A DNA stretch of 64,000 nucleotides from Pseudorasbora parva (GCF_024679245.1 NC_090191.1:751001-815000); one strand, 5' to 3'; numbered from the stretch's first letter, positions 10,979 to 22,279 are shown. Translations and numbers: made by a program. Notes: generated by a model not told the origin, from the letters alone.

Positions 10979-12052
10979 GGGTGTGCATTGGCACTTCCTT
11001 CACGATTCGATTCGATTACGATTCACCAGGTAACGATTCGATTCGATTCTACGATGCATTGTGATGCATCAAAATTCTACTGCACACAAAGCACATTTTT
11101 CATCTGTCATGAGGCGATACAAGCAGATATTAAACAACAGGTTGTATTGGCTGCTATGTGTCTCCTGTATCTTTGACATAAAAGTTATAAAATAAAATAA
11201 AATGTAATTAAATAAAATGCAATTAGCCCTTAAATGCATGACTGTTTCACCAAACATTCTTACATATTCAGGTCGTTAGCGACCCGGATCTATATTTAAC
11301 ATGGATAGACCTCTGTTGTGATAATATATAAAACTCCTGATTTTAGAGTAGCAGCTACAGAAGAATAAACTAAAACCTATTTCGTTCCCTTTTGGAGCTT
11401 GGAAGGATTCAGTTTGAGCAGATGTTTAATACCATCATCATATTTCCTCGTCAGAGCTCGTTTACCAGTATATTCAGCATCTGCCTCATATTCGCCATCT
11501 CCAGCATATTCTCCAAACTCATTTTCAATGTCTTCCAAATCAATATTTTGATCACTGACAGCTTCTTGACCACATCCATCATCAAGAGACAGTGACACTA
11601 ACATATGATTGTGTTTAGTACTTGCTTTCTGCGGTAAATCACTGAGCCATTTCAAGTTTTGCAGATTATTGTTTCGTTTTCTGTCAGAGGTAACTATGAG
11701 TGAAACGTCACTTCATCATTGCGTATCAGACATTGCCACCTTGTGGAATAAAGGTGAATTGCGGCGTTTTTCGTCATTATAGATTCATTGATTATTGTGC
11801 AAAAAAAATATACGTACAATCCTATACACCTCGGGTCGTTAGCGCGTTTTTAATAACCCGTCTATCGCGGTCCTCTCCCTCTGCCTCAGCTCTTGTTGTT
11901 GTTGTTATTCTCTCGGAACCGGAAGTATTTGAAACTTCCGCCAGACAATAAACAGTGACATAATCGATTATGGCACTTTGCCGCATCGATGCTGAATCGT
12001 TCATGCCCCGCATCGCGATGCATCGCCGAATCGATTATTGTTGACACCCCTA
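10976..12052. mobile_element. Non-autonomous hAT element (1077 bp)
   Basis: The ends are TAGGGGTGTGCA and TGACACCCCTA, giving a 9-bp inverted repeat TAGGGGTGT. A perfect 8-bp target duplication GTAATGAC flanks it at 10968-10975 and 12053-12060, as hAT transposases produce. Both subterminal regions are rich in GATTCGAT-like words. No transposase is encoded; the short frames inside are not gene-like. It entered the LINE after that LINE had inserted. Confidence 0.95.
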
Positions 12053-12439
12053 GTAATGACATGTCAACCGAAGCTGCACACATTTTTTTGCATTCCATGA
12101 TTTTCAGTCACCTCAACTACTGCTTTACAAGTTGGTCTCAAGCAAGTCAGAGCGCAAAAAGACTTTTGGAAACACTGTACAAACAAGCCATTAAAATCAT
12201 GGACAAAAACCAAGGCACTATCATCACTGTGCAATTTTAAAAAAACACAGCCTTTTAGACTGGAACAGTATTTATACGTTTTTAAATTTGAATCTCATTT
12301 ACAAAGTGACACATGATTTGGCACCAGCTTATGAAGGTAAATTGATGCCATATAGAATTGCAAGCGTAGGGTAAGATTTGTGAAAGTGTACATAAGATTG
12401 CAAGCGTAAATTAAATTTGCATGCACTAGATAAGTTTTG

Positions 12440-12600
12440 CAAAGGTGTAAATTGCCTTTAGACAATTGCGAGTTATAAGTTCACAATTATAAGATATAAA
12501 CTCGCAATTGCGTGACAAAGTCAGAATTGTGACTTTATAACTCGCAATTGTGAGAAAAAAAGTCAAATTGTGAGATAAAAAGTGGAAAATATAGCTTCCA
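12440..12600. repeat. Degenerate minisatellite of CGCAATTG/TCACAATT words
   Basis: Imperfect tandem words such as AACTCGCAATTGTGAG and AAGTCAGAATTGTGAC repeat every 20-30 bases, partly in inverted form. Such degenerate arrays are common in fish genomes. Confidence 0.7.
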
Positions 12601-12702
12601 TATATAGCTTCCATATAAGCTATAACAGTATATCAGCCAGTCTTTTGTATTAGGTTAAACAGTAACGTGATAACGTTTTTAATTTAAAGCCCCCCCACAA
12701 TT

Positions 12703-14534
12703 GGGCCCTATTTACACTGCATGGTTCAAGTGACCCAATTCCGATGTTTTCCTCTCATGTGGCTCAGATCGGATGTGACATGTGAACGTGTAAGCAGTAA
12801 AAAACGCATGAATTCTGATATCCTCAGATCGGATTCAGGCCTCACTCATATGTGGTAATAAAGCCGATATGATTCGTATGCATGCATCAGCGTCTGCCAT
12901 GTAAGCGGTCTGATCGGATATTCCCAAGTAAATGCGGGTCGTACGTCACTGAAAAAAGGACGGAGGCGAATGACGTCAACTCAGGTGGACACAAACTGTG
13001 ATCCAGTGTTGCCAAGTCTGCTGTTTTCATGTGGAATTGGGCTACTTTAACACAATTTTGAGTTGCAATTGGACAGGTTTTGTTGTTAAAGCTGGCGACC
13101 CTGTCAAGGGCTCTCCTCTTTTTCTCCGCCTTAAGAGAGAGATGTTTAGCCGACTTTAAAGATGTGTGGAACAGTGCAGACAGCAAAACATGGTGCAATC
13201 ATTTTGTCTGCGTCCATCGCGCTGTTTTACTTCCTTTCACCGGTTAAGAGCGTCTTGGGCTGTTTCCCAGTGCACAGTGTAGATCAGGGGTCTCCAACCT
13301 TTTTTCATTTGAGAGCTACTTTTTAAAAATGAAAGTCACCAAGAGCTACTCATGTTCTACAATACTTAAAACTCTTAAATAATGCATCATAATTCTCATA
13401 TTAACAACAATCCAAACTGTTTTACACCGGAAAGAGTGTAGTAGAAGTTCCAGTAGTCGGTACCAACACCATAAACATCTTACGGTAGTCAGTACCAATT
13501 TTGGTACCACAGCAAAAATTGTATTATTTTTTTTTTTACTATTTAAAAACAAAACAAAATTTAAATTTAAAACGTTTATTATTTACGATGATAATTATTA
13601 TAAGTAAATCATACATAAGCATTTAAAGGCTGTATGCTGTTTAAAAAGTAATCATTGTTTCTACATAAAATATCAAGTGAAAAATAAGGAACCATCTAGG
13701 CATAATTATTATTATTACATAGAGACGTAGTTAAATCTACTGTATAGGCTCAGCAGTAGCCTAATATATTCTGTCAATTTCTCCACGTTAAACTTCACGT
13801 TAAACCAAACTTTTAATATGACGGGTTGCCGTGAAGACCTTTGGGTGTCTGTGTTCATATGACAGCTTACTTAAATCAAACGTTATATTCTCATGAAGTG
13901 ACAGTTTATGCGTCCACGTGTCCTCATATACGTAGTGGCACACGGCAGAGACACGCGAGTGTGTGTGTGTGGGCGCGCGTTGCCACGCCCTCGCATCTGC
14001 GCCTGTTATTCACGCAGAGACGCAGAATTTGCAGGAGTAATATTTAAATAGTAATTTGCAGTTTAATATTCACAGACACTAGTATATATTCGGCTACAGT
14101 TTGGAGCCCTGCGCTTGGATTAACACGAAAGCTGCGTGTACCGAATATACTCGGGAGTCGGTACAACCGGTAATACAGAAATGCTGCTATCGTCATTTTT
14201 TAATTATTATTTCACTACCAACATCGTACTAAAGTAGCCTACCTGTACTTGTGACAAACCTACATTTGCATTTTTACATTTACATTTGTTCATAAATAAA
14301 AAATTGTAAGTCAGTCTAAATTAGCTCACTCTGATTAGATGTAAAGTATGTCTTAGCGAGCTACCTCCAATCCACGAGCTCCTGGTAGCTCGCAAGCGAC
14401 GTGTTGGAGACCTCTGGTGTAAATGCAAATATCGGACACGGGTCGCTTTTGAAAAGATGATCTAAGCGGGTCGTCACCACGGATATAGTCACCAAATCGG
14501 AATTGAGCATCAAGACCTGCAGTGTAAATGCGGC
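12703..14534. mobile_element. TIR DNA transposon remnant, host of a nested hAT
   Basis: The left end GGGCCCTATTTACACTGCA and the reverse complement of the right end GGCCGCATTTACACTGCAGG match, and similarity continues inward to CAATTCCGAT about 40 bases in. Without the nested hAT at 13285-14416 the element is about 700 bp and has no transposase frame. No clear target duplication was found, so the superfamily is left open. Confidence 0.7.
13285..14416. mobile_element. Nested non-autonomous hAT element (1132 bp)
   Basis: The ends are CAGGGGTCTCCAAC and GTTGGAGACCTCTG (one mismatch). The 8-bp flanks GTGTAGAT (13277-13284) and GTGTAAAT (14417-14424) differ at one base, consistent with an old hAT target duplication. 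Subterminal GAGCTACT and AGCTACC words occur at both ends. No transposase is present. It sits inside the TIR element 12703-14534 and is therefore younger. Confidence 0.85.
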
Positions 14535-14796
14535 CTTTGTAGCTGCTGTCAAATGTAACTCATACATTTCATTTTCAACATGGTTCACAGTTAAAATATA
14601 AATAAATATATATGAGGTTAAAAAATCATATGTTTGAAACAAATAATGTCTCATGGCCAATAAATAATAATTTCATGTTTATTTCGTTCTGTTTAAAAAC
14701 TCTGTGAGAAAAGAGGGGGAACTTATGTGGACGCTGTATGGGTGCGCTCGCTATGATAACAGAGATATATGCTGCGGTTTGGGAGCCTGCTGTCAT

Positions 14797-15068
14797 CAGA
14801 AAGTCATCTGAAGATTATAAAGTTATATACCAGAAAGTCATCTGAAGATTATAAAGTTATATACCAGAAAGTCATCTGAAGATTATAAAGTTATATACCA
14901 GAAAGTCATCTTAAGATTATAAAGTTATATACCAGAAAGTCATCTGAAGATTATAAAGTTATATACCAGAAAGTCATCTGAAGATTATAAAGTTATATAC
15001 CAGAAAGTCATCTGAAGATTATAAAGTTATATACCAGAAAGTCATCTTAAGATTATAAAGTTATATAC
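14797..15068. repeat. 34-bp minisatellite, 8 copies in a 4-unit higher-order repeat
   Basis: The 34-bp unit CAGAAAGTCATCTGAAGATT... is repeated exactly eight times (272 bp). Units 4 and 8 have CTTAAG where the others have CTGAAG, so the array is two copies of a 136-bp four-unit block. Confidence 0.95.
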
Positions 15069-15589
15069 AAGTTTGTCAGTAAAGCGTGAAGATGAAGCAC
15101 ACTTTAAGTTTACCCTCTCGAGTTCATGCGGCCAGTGAGGTATATTTCTCCATACTTGTCATTTATTTGTGTTATGTGACTGTGTTTGTAACAAGCTGAT
15201 TGCGATACTTTACATTGCATAAATGCATCTGTTATTCTTAGTTTTATATACGATTTTGTTTAGTATTGTCTGTAAGTCAAGAATTTAAGGTTAATTTACG
15301 TTTCTGTGTTTTTGTTTATTTGTACCAGTTCTGACGGCAATGCGGAAATGTGGCAATGCGAGAGCATGTTAAGACATGTTTGAAGATTTGTCAGCGAATA
15401 AATGCCCGTTAAAACCCAGGAACGACTTGAGCCTTTATTAAACCTCGAGGGGAGTAACAGCCTTGGTCTGGCCCATCCAAAACTGGAATCCTGCCGCCGT
15501 GCCTGCCATGAACTGACATGAACAAACCATGAACAGCTGTACTTCTGAACTAGCCTAGGTCTAAAATGTGTGTTATTCATCTCCAGCCT
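15069..15589. other. No gene seen
   Basis: No domain-bearing frame, RNA gene or complete mobile element was recognised in this stretch. Confidence 0.5.
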
Positions 15590-15651
15590 TAGTGGGTCGT
15601 ATGACTGGCATACAAACAAAAGTGGGTCGCAGTAGGCAAAAGCTTGAGAAA
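15590..15651. mobile_element. hAT terminal remnant
   Basis: AGTGGGTCGTATGACTGGCA leading to GCTTGAGAAACCCTG resembles the GGGTTCTCAAGC / GACCCAC type of terminus found in many vertebrate hAT non-autonomous families. Only one end is visible. Confidence 0.45.
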
Positions 15652-16276
15652 CCCTGGTGTAATGTATGTTAGATTGATTATATGCTCTTTTTAAATGGAG
15701 TTTATTTCCTAGTTTTATTCTGCTGAACAGATAATGAGAGAGCTGTTAATACCGTTTAGTTTGTAATGTGCTGTTTCATCACAACAGTATGTGGACAGTT
15801 AAGTTTGACATTCAGTTATTTATGTCTGTTTCATTTGTTTATTACAGAAACTACCTCAGTTGTATACTGCCATGTGTACAAGGTTAAAACTCACACTATT
15901 AAAAGTTCTCATGTTTTCATGTGTATTATTGGATATGTAATGTGCTAAGACCAGAATATCTGTGGCCAGAGCTCTTTCAGTCGCTGAGTTTCTGTTCCTC
16001 ATGATGATTGTCTTTCCCCTTGGCGTTCTTCTGAAACAGCACGAGAAACGACAGCATATACGGCCCAGATGGCAAAAATTGTGCGGTCGAAAGCGGCCCG
16101 ATTAAGGCTGAAACACTCGGCCGATCCTCCGCGAGTGCCTGATTCTTCGGTTTTAAAGTCCTCATGAAATCAAAATTGACCATATTTACTTTGCTAGCAC
16201 AAATTGCTAGTTTTGTGGTGAACAATCCATCTGTGCCAGTCAATCCGCATCTAAAAATTATTTGGCTTCGTAATCT
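15652..16276. other. No gene seen
   Basis: Short frames only, with no conserved motif recognised. No repeats of note. Confidence 0.5.
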
Positions 16277-16685
16277 TTAAAGCTACACTGTGTAACTTTT
16301 TTAGTTTATTCTTAGCTAAAAACACTTAGTTCTTTCAAAAAATATATGTGCTCATTAATGTATTCTGGTAAGTTTATAATATGCCATTGAAAACACACAC
16401 GGGTGAGGGGTTCGACTGCCGGTCGCCATGTTGCTCCTCCATCTTGAAAGTACAGCAGCCAAAGAGGGTCATACCTGTAAATTCAAGCTTTGCCTTTCAC
16501 GTTTTAACACTCGATGGCACTCGTGGGCGAGGCCGAACTGGAAGCCGTGTTAATCTTGGACTAAATCGGCCACCGTAGGAGTTAAAACTAAATCGGAATT
16601 GAGAGGAATAGAAACTATTATTCGCTGGATGGTCATAAACCTTTACACCGCTAGATGGGGAAAATATCACACAGTGGAGCTTTAA
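16277..16685. mobile_element. 409-bp MITE with TTAA-type ends
   Basis: The left end TTAAAGCTACACTGTGTAA and the reverse complement of the right end TTAAAGCTCCACTGTGTGA match with two differences. TTAA at both ends could be the target duplication, as in piggyBac- or Kolobok-type elements. No coding capacity. Confidence 0.75.
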
Positions 16686-17540
16686 TTAAAATCTGAAAAT
16701 GTCCCCCCCCCCCCCTCGACATTGGTAGGGCTTTTTTGATGACGTCTGTTTGACGGCTTGGCCTTCTACATGCCATCATTAAACACGCCCCTCCAACCGA
16801 CAGTCTGCTGCCCGCGAGCTCATAAACAGACATGAGGAGGTGCGTTTAGGTTGGGGCTCACCTGTAACACTTTTTCCAATACCGAAAGAACCCCGGTTGC
16901 AGTCCCGATGGCTCGATTGTTTGCATTCTGAAGAAGGAGGGATATCAGATAGGTCTCGTTTGTGTTCTTAGCACTTCACTCGAGAATCCTTCATAAACTG
17001 GACTCTGTCTGTGCGATATCCGTCATACGGCTATCAGATCCGACTATCCCGTCAGTGTACACTGTTGGCACATCTAATCACACAGTTTGACGGTAAGTGG
17101 AACTAGCTGCAACCAACAAGCTCTTTAGATGTTGAACATCATACAGAGCTGCCAACATAACTTGATGTCCTATTATGGATAATAAATAATTGTAAAAAAA
17201 ATGTTGGCGCGTGTGCCACCAATCAACATCATCAAGATGAGATTCGTTATAGCGATTATTGTTGAAAGATACAGAATAACTTATTTAAATCAATCATGTC
17301 TCATGTAATCGCTCTATAGGCCTATAATTCACAGGTTTCCCTGTACAACGTTAGATTTTTTTTCTTGAAAATATTTTTTCAGTAGTTAATTAATAGATCA
17401 AGATTGAAATATAATATCAAACTTATGAATTGAATCGCAAAATTTGTTTCTAAAACAGCCCAACACTTCTCACTCCAAGTCAAACTCAAATGTTGTGTAG
17501 CAGTTTTACTCTGGTTGTGTTTACTGTGGTTATGCTCAAT
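16686..17540. other. No gene seen; contains a poly-C run
   Basis: A run of about 14 C residues lies near 16701-16716. No supported gene, RNA or element was found in the rest. Confidence 0.5.
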
Positions 17541-17545
17541 GAAGA

Positions 17546-17664
17546 CAATGCGTATGGAAGAGGTCTCAGGATGATTTATTCTGCAGAAATACATAGAGCA
17601 CAATCAATGCGTATGGAAGAGGTCTCAGGATGCTTTATTCTGCAGAAATACATAGAGCACAATC
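17546..17664. repeat. 59-bp direct tandem duplication
   Basis: CAATGCGTATGGAAGAGGTC and the following bases to AGAGCACAAT occur twice head to tail, 59 bp apart, with a single A/C difference (GATGATTT against GATGCTTT). The duplication is recent. The flanking sequence is not recognised. Confidence 0.9.
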
Positions 17665-17806
17665 AATTTTTGGAGTATACGTCTCTCCCTTCACTCTGCT
17701 CATACAGCACAGAAGAGCAGCGCGCTCGTTAGAAGAGCGAGAGAAAGCACATTTGACCCAATCTGCAACAAATGTGCGTCTTTGTATTTGGACATTAAGT
17801 GCTACA

Positions 17807-18375
17807 ATGCACTGACATTTGGGGTCCATTTGCCTCCACCTCGCTCCCAAACTATACAGTAAAATGACTACAGTAATAGTCAAGGTCACTCTGAACAGGA
17901 ATCAATACGAGGAATGAGCAAACCTTTAAAGGGGAATTATTTATGAGTGTTTGAAAATGAGATTTGGTGACTTAGTCTCTACTTTTCCCAAACTGTACAA
18001 TAAAATGACTGCAAAATAAATACAGTAATATTCAGGGTGACTTTGAAAAAATATCAAATGACAAAATGAGTAAACCTTTAAGGGAAAGATTTTTATGAGC
18101 TTTTGAAATTGAGACATGGTGTGTTTGGATGATTTTTTAGAGTGAGTTTGACCGTACTTATCTCCCAAACTATACAGTAAAATGACTTTAAACAAAATAC
18201 AGTAATAGTCAGGTTCACTCTGAACACATATCAAATGACAGAATGAGCAAACATATAATGGAAAGATTTTGATGAGCTTTTGAAATTGGGACATGGTGTA
18301 ATTGGTTGAATGCACTTTGATTTTTGAGGTGAGTTTGCCTTAAATTTTCTCCAAAACTATACAGTAAAATTAGGT
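17807..18375. repeat. Degenerate tandem repeat, units about 142-186 bp
   Basis: The anchor AAACTATACAGTAAAATGAC recurs near 17850, 17992 (as AACTGTACAATAAAATGAC), 18167 and 18353. Further shared words are CAGTAATAGTCAGG, ATCAAATGACA and GAGCTTTTGAAATTG. About three and a half diverged units are present. The minus-strand frames of 72-124 residues here are artefacts of the repetition. Confidence 0.8.
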
Positions 18376-18854
18376 CTCCTTCCAGGTTTTCACACAGATG
18401 CTTTAAAATATAATGATCTTCACCTGAAATCATGTTAGCAGTGTTTACTGTAATGTTCCTAAAGCATGGACATACAATATTTACTCAGGGCTCCAGACTA
18501 ACATTAGAGAGCTCTACAGGTTTTAATCATGAAGTTAATAAAAAAAAATTATATATAATATAGATATATATAGATTTATATAGATCAGTGGTCATAACTT
18601 TTTCAGCAGCACTGGCCAAAACGTGATTGGTTGGCGCGAGAACGTGCTACGATTGGTCAGCACGATATGGCCGTTATCTGTGGAGTCTACCTATTTGTGG
18701 ATTTGTGTGAGTCTAGACACTAGAAATGTTTCAAAATCCACGTGCTGTGCTGCGATTCACAAATGTGCAAGAAGAGATCCACAAATGCAGAGGAAGCGAT
18801 TCACAAAAGAATGCAACTTATGCAAGGCAGAGTTGTGGCTTTGTGACATAGAAA
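18376..18854. other. No gene seen
   Basis: A/T-rich up to 18590, then a moderately GC stretch abutting the Tc1 element. No conserved coding region was recognised. Confidence 0.5.
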
Positions 18855-18921
18855 TACAGGTCCTTCTAAAAAAATTAGCATATTATGATAAAACTTTATA
18901 ATTTTCCATAATGTAATGATA

Positions 18922-18926
<5 letters not shown>

Positions 18927-19000
<74 letters not shown>
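18927..19000. repeat. (AT)n microsatellite inside the Tc1 left arm
   Basis: About 37 AT dinucleotides replace part of the subterminal repeat, just after the conserved ATAATGTAATGATAAAAATT. Confidence 0.95.
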
Positions 19001-19005
<5 letters not shown>

Positions 19006-19036
19006 AACCTTCAAAAAATTATGTTCAGTTATGCTC

Positions 19037-19666
19037 TCAATTCTTGGTGGGGAATCCTTTAGCAGAAATGACTGCTTCAGTGCGGCGTGGCATGGAGGCG
19101 ATCAGCCTGTGGCACTGCTGAGGTGTTCTGGAGGCGATCAGCCTGTGGCACTGCTGAGGTGTTCTGGAGGCCCAGGATGCTTCGATAGCGGCCTTAAGCT
19201 CATCCAGAGTGTTGGGTCTTGCGTCTCTCAACTTTCTCTTCACAATATCCCACAGATTCTCTATGGGGTTCAGGTCAGGAGAGTTGAGCACAGTAATACC
19301 ATGGTCAGTAAACCATTTACCAGTGGTTTTGGCACTGTGAGCAGGTGCCAGGTCGTGCTGAAAAACCAAATCTTCATCTCCATAAAGCTTTTCAGCAGAT
19401 GGAAGCATGAAGTGCTCCAAAATCTCCTGACAGCGAGCTGCATTGACCCTGCCCTTGATAAAACACAGTGGACCAACACCTCTTCTCGTTGTGCAGCGTT
19501 TTTTGCCACACTTTTTCCTTCCCACAGACTTCCCACTGAGGTGCCTTGATCCAGCACTCTGGTAACAGCCTATTTGTTCAGAAATGTCTTTCTGTGTCTT
19601 CCCCTCTCGCTTGAGGGTGTCAATGATGGCCTTCTGGACAGCAGTCAGGACGGCAGTCTTACCCAT
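19037..19666 (-). pseudogene. Tc1 transposase, internally deleted
   Basis: An open 209-residue frame where about 340 residues are usual. The N-terminal helix-turn-helix starts at residue 1 (MGKTAVLTAVQKAIIDTLKR). After about residue 62 the protein jumps into the catalytic half, losing roughly 130 residues including the first catalytic Asp. The second Asp (D105 in FQHDLAPAH) and the Glu (E136 in DLNPIENLW) remain, but only 30 residues separate them instead of 34, because about four residues before NSPDLNP are gone. A 36-bp tandem duplication (plus strand 19096-19167) repeats 12 residues, SRTPQQCHRLIA. The frame is open but cannot encode an active DD34E enzyme. Confidence 0.88.
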
Positions 19667-20062
19667 GATTGCGGTTTTGAGTAATGAACCAGGCTGGGAG
19701 TTTTTAAAGCCTCAGGAATCTTTTGCAGGTGTTTAGAGGTAATTAGTTGATTAGGTAAATATCTCCTTTAGAGAACCTTTTCATGATATGCTAATTTTTT
19801 GAGATAGGAATTTGGGGTTTTCATGAGCTGTATGCCAGAATCATCAGTATTAAAACAATAAAAGACCTGAAATATTTCAGTTGGTTTGCAATGAATCTAA
19901 AATATATGAAAGTTTAATTTTTATCATTACATTATGGAAAATAATGAACTTTATCACAATGTAGTAATTGTTTTAGAAGGACCTGTAACATCTCACTGTC
20001 ACTGATTTATCATGAGCTCAAAGCATTATGGGTAGAATCTCTCATCAGCCTATCCTGATTCT

Positions 20063-20583
20063 TCAACACAGTTTCACTGATCCTCCAGAATAATAAACCC
20101 CAAACCCAGGATAGAGCGGCTGAGTAAATGTGGTCTGAATTGTGTGGATGGGCCTCATTGAGTCTCCAGAGACGCTGTAGAAGGACAGAGATCCTGCACT
20201 GGGATCCACATACACTCCTACTCTACTGCCTATGGGCTTTACTGGGAGCTCAGTACTTATGTTATTGTGTTTGAATGAGTAACTGTCACGAGAGCAGAAC
20301 AAACCCCAGGACTGATCATTACCTCCAAACACACACTTATTACCCCCTCTCTTCCTGCAGATGCTCTTATATGACACTGATATAGACACAACTCCACTCC
20401 ACTCAGTCTCCCAGTAACAGCATCCACTCACACTCTCTTCACACAACACCTGACACACATCAAATCTGTCTGGATGACAAAAATATGGCTGGAGTGTGTA
20501 AGTGAATCTAATCTCTCTGTTCCCCTCGGAGAGACGGAGGCGTTTATTCACTGTGTTCATATCCAGAGTGAGCCGAAGCGAAT
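20063..20583 (-). CDS. SNTX-like gene, exon 3: PRY-SPRY (B30.2) domain
   Basis: The last coding exon of the stonustoxin/neoverrucotoxin-like gene. A canonical acceptor (TCTCCATCAG) precedes the first base at 20583. The exon enters in phase 1, matching the phase-1 donor at 26895. It encodes about 173 residues: a PRY segment of the DSLRLTLD type, then SPRY, ending at the stop at 20065-20063. B30.2 domains bind protein or lipid partners and are the usual C-terminus of SNTX subunits and of fish TRIM and NLR proteins. I assign it to the SNTX gene because it is the next downstream exon on the same strand with matching phase. An independent PRY-SPRY gene is the main alternative. A Tc1 element begins 77 bp beyond the stop, and no clear AATAAA was seen in between. 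Confidence 0.85.
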
Positions 20584-20751
20584 CTGATGGAGAGAAAACA
20601 CATCAGAATCAGGAATAATGAATCTGATCTTTTACTGTATCTAAACAATCATGTTCAATATATCAGAAGTGTCTCAGTTCAGTTTAATCATCTTTCACAT
20701 GATCAACTTTAAAACTCTTGTCATGTTTTCTTTCTCCTAATCCCCTATTCT

Positions 20752-22208
20752 TTGATACCAATCTTTCATTTGAAAGCTACGTCTCTAGCATCTGTAAAAC
20801 TGCATTCTAAAATCGTAAAAATATATCTAAATTACGGCACATGCTTTCAATGCAAAATGCTGAACAGTTAGTACATGCGTTCATGAGCTCAAGGCTAGAT
20901 TATTGTAATGCTCTACTGGGTGGTTGCCCTGCTCGCTTAATAAACAAACTCCAGCTGGTCCAAAATGCAGCAGCTAGAGTTCTTACTAGAACCAGGAAGT
21001 ATGATCATATTAGTCCAGTTCTGTCAACACTGCACTGGCTCCCTATTAAACATCGCATACATTTTAAAATCTTGCTTATTACTTACAAAGCACTAAATGG
21101 TTTAGCTCCCCGGTACTTAAGTGAGCTCTTAACACATTATACTCCATCACGTCTATTGTGGTCTCTAAACTCTGGCCAGTTGATAATACCTAGAATATCT
21201 AAATCAACTGCAGGCGGTCAATCCTTTTCCTATTTAGCACCTAAAGTCTGGAACAGTCTTCCTAGCATTGTTCGGGAAGCAGACACACTCTGTCAGTTTA
21301 AATCTAGGCTAAAAACGCATCTCTTTACTATGGCATTCACACAGAACATTTTTAACTTTCATTATTCAGATCAATTGACTGATTGTTAGGCTGCATTAAC
21401 TAGGTCAGCCGGAACCGGGAACACTTCCCATAACACCTGATGTACTCGTTACATCATAAAAAGAGTGGCATCTACACTAATGTTAGTCTCTCTGTTTATC
21501 CCGAGGTTTACTGCAGTCGCCCGGATCCAGGCTGTGTCCGGATCGGATGGTGGACCTGCGCCTGGACGTGACCAGCTCATCCTGGAGTGTCTGCTGAGGC
21601 CGTGTCAATTGGTTTCTCCTCCGAATTTGCCTTACCGGCACGTCATGCTCAATAAACCCGTCTCTGGCGCGAAGACTGCGATCTTTCAAATATTCATATT
21701 CTTGTGTAATTGACGCGCCATCCTAAATTAACCCGTCTCTTGCATGATACCCAGAAATTTAGAATATACCGATCTAATATGATTTCTGACCCGTATAGAG
21801 GCCAGAATAATAATCATACACGGTGTGTTAATAGGCCAGAGGAGAACTGAGTCTGGTTTCTCCCAAGGTTTATTTTTCTCCATCATGCCCTGATGGAGTT
21901 TTGGTTCCTTTGGTCGCCTTTGGCTTGGCTTGCTCAGTTGGGGACACTAAAATTATGATCTAAGTTATTAAACTAAATATACAAATACAATTAATTAATT
22001 GGGTCTTATTATATAATACTGATCTGCCAACATTGTCGCTCTATGATAAATTAAAATGAGCTGATAACATCACTGTTTTCTCCAGAACGACTGTACAGCA
22101 AAATCAAATGTTGTTGTAATATTGTCCTGTTTAACACTGTGAGGAGGCTTTGAAACAATTGTCATTGTAAAAGCGCTGTATAAATAAAGTTAACTGATTG
22201 ATTGATTG
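20752..22208 (+). mobile_element. 5'-truncated L2 LINE fragment (C-terminal RT region and 3' UTR)
   Basis: Homology to the L2 copy at 42888-47725 begins near 20752. The frame 20841-21389 encodes the RT-distal region, with SSRLDYCNALLGG, PISKSTAGG-like and FSYLAPKVWNSLP segments. A 3' UTR follows to AAAGCGCTGTATAAATAAAG and a short (ATTG)n tail ending at about 22208. The 5' truncation is typical of target-primed reverse transcription. It lies within intron 2 of the SNTX-like gene, antisense to it. Confidence 0.9.
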
Positions 22209-22279
22209 ACTTAGACATTTCATCCAGCTTAATGTTCAGACCAGTCATAAAGCGTAGCTAGTCTGACCCCTGGTGATGC

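Larger units (their letters stand above)
9746..12370 (+). mobile_element. LINE (same family), plus copy, split by a MITE
   Basis: The copy starts with GLSDHNLI (end of endonuclease) and a frame to 10110. The linker is shifted and partly deleted near 10110-10400. Reverse transcriptase at 10406-10978 has VPQGSILGPLLFSLYINDLP, an intact YADDTVLF box and YKYLGLVIDSHLSF. A hAT MITE then interrupts it at 10976-12052. The frame resumes at 12061 with no shift once the MITE and one target-site copy are ignored, and ends at 12240. Further RT-distal remnants reach about 12370. Confidence 0.85.
18857..19985 (-). mobile_element. Tc1 element, 1129 bp
   Basis: The ends CAGGTCCTTCTAAAA and TTTTAGAAGGACCTG are inverted repeats, flanked by TA at 18855-18856 and 19986-19987 as Tc1/mariner insertion requires. 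The left subterminal repeat has been expanded by a long (AT)n tract. The minus strand carries a shortened transposase. It lies only 77 bp beyond the stop codon of the SNTX-like gene and so probably within its 3' UTR. Confidence 0.95.

Noticed and set aside
13841..14047. 68-residue plus-strand frame in the nested hAT
   Set aside because: It lies inside a non-autonomous element, has no transposase motif, and reflects GTGTGTG and GCGC-rich sequence.
18801..19007. 68-residue minus-strand frame with an IY repeat
   Set aside because: Translation of the (AT)n microsatellite in the Tc1 arm.
20063..20560. Independent PRY-SPRY gene (TRIM or NLR C-terminus)
   Set aside because: Not excluded, but strand, order and phase-1 acceptor fit the SNTX-like donor at 26895, and no RING, B-box or NACHT exon is visible nearby.
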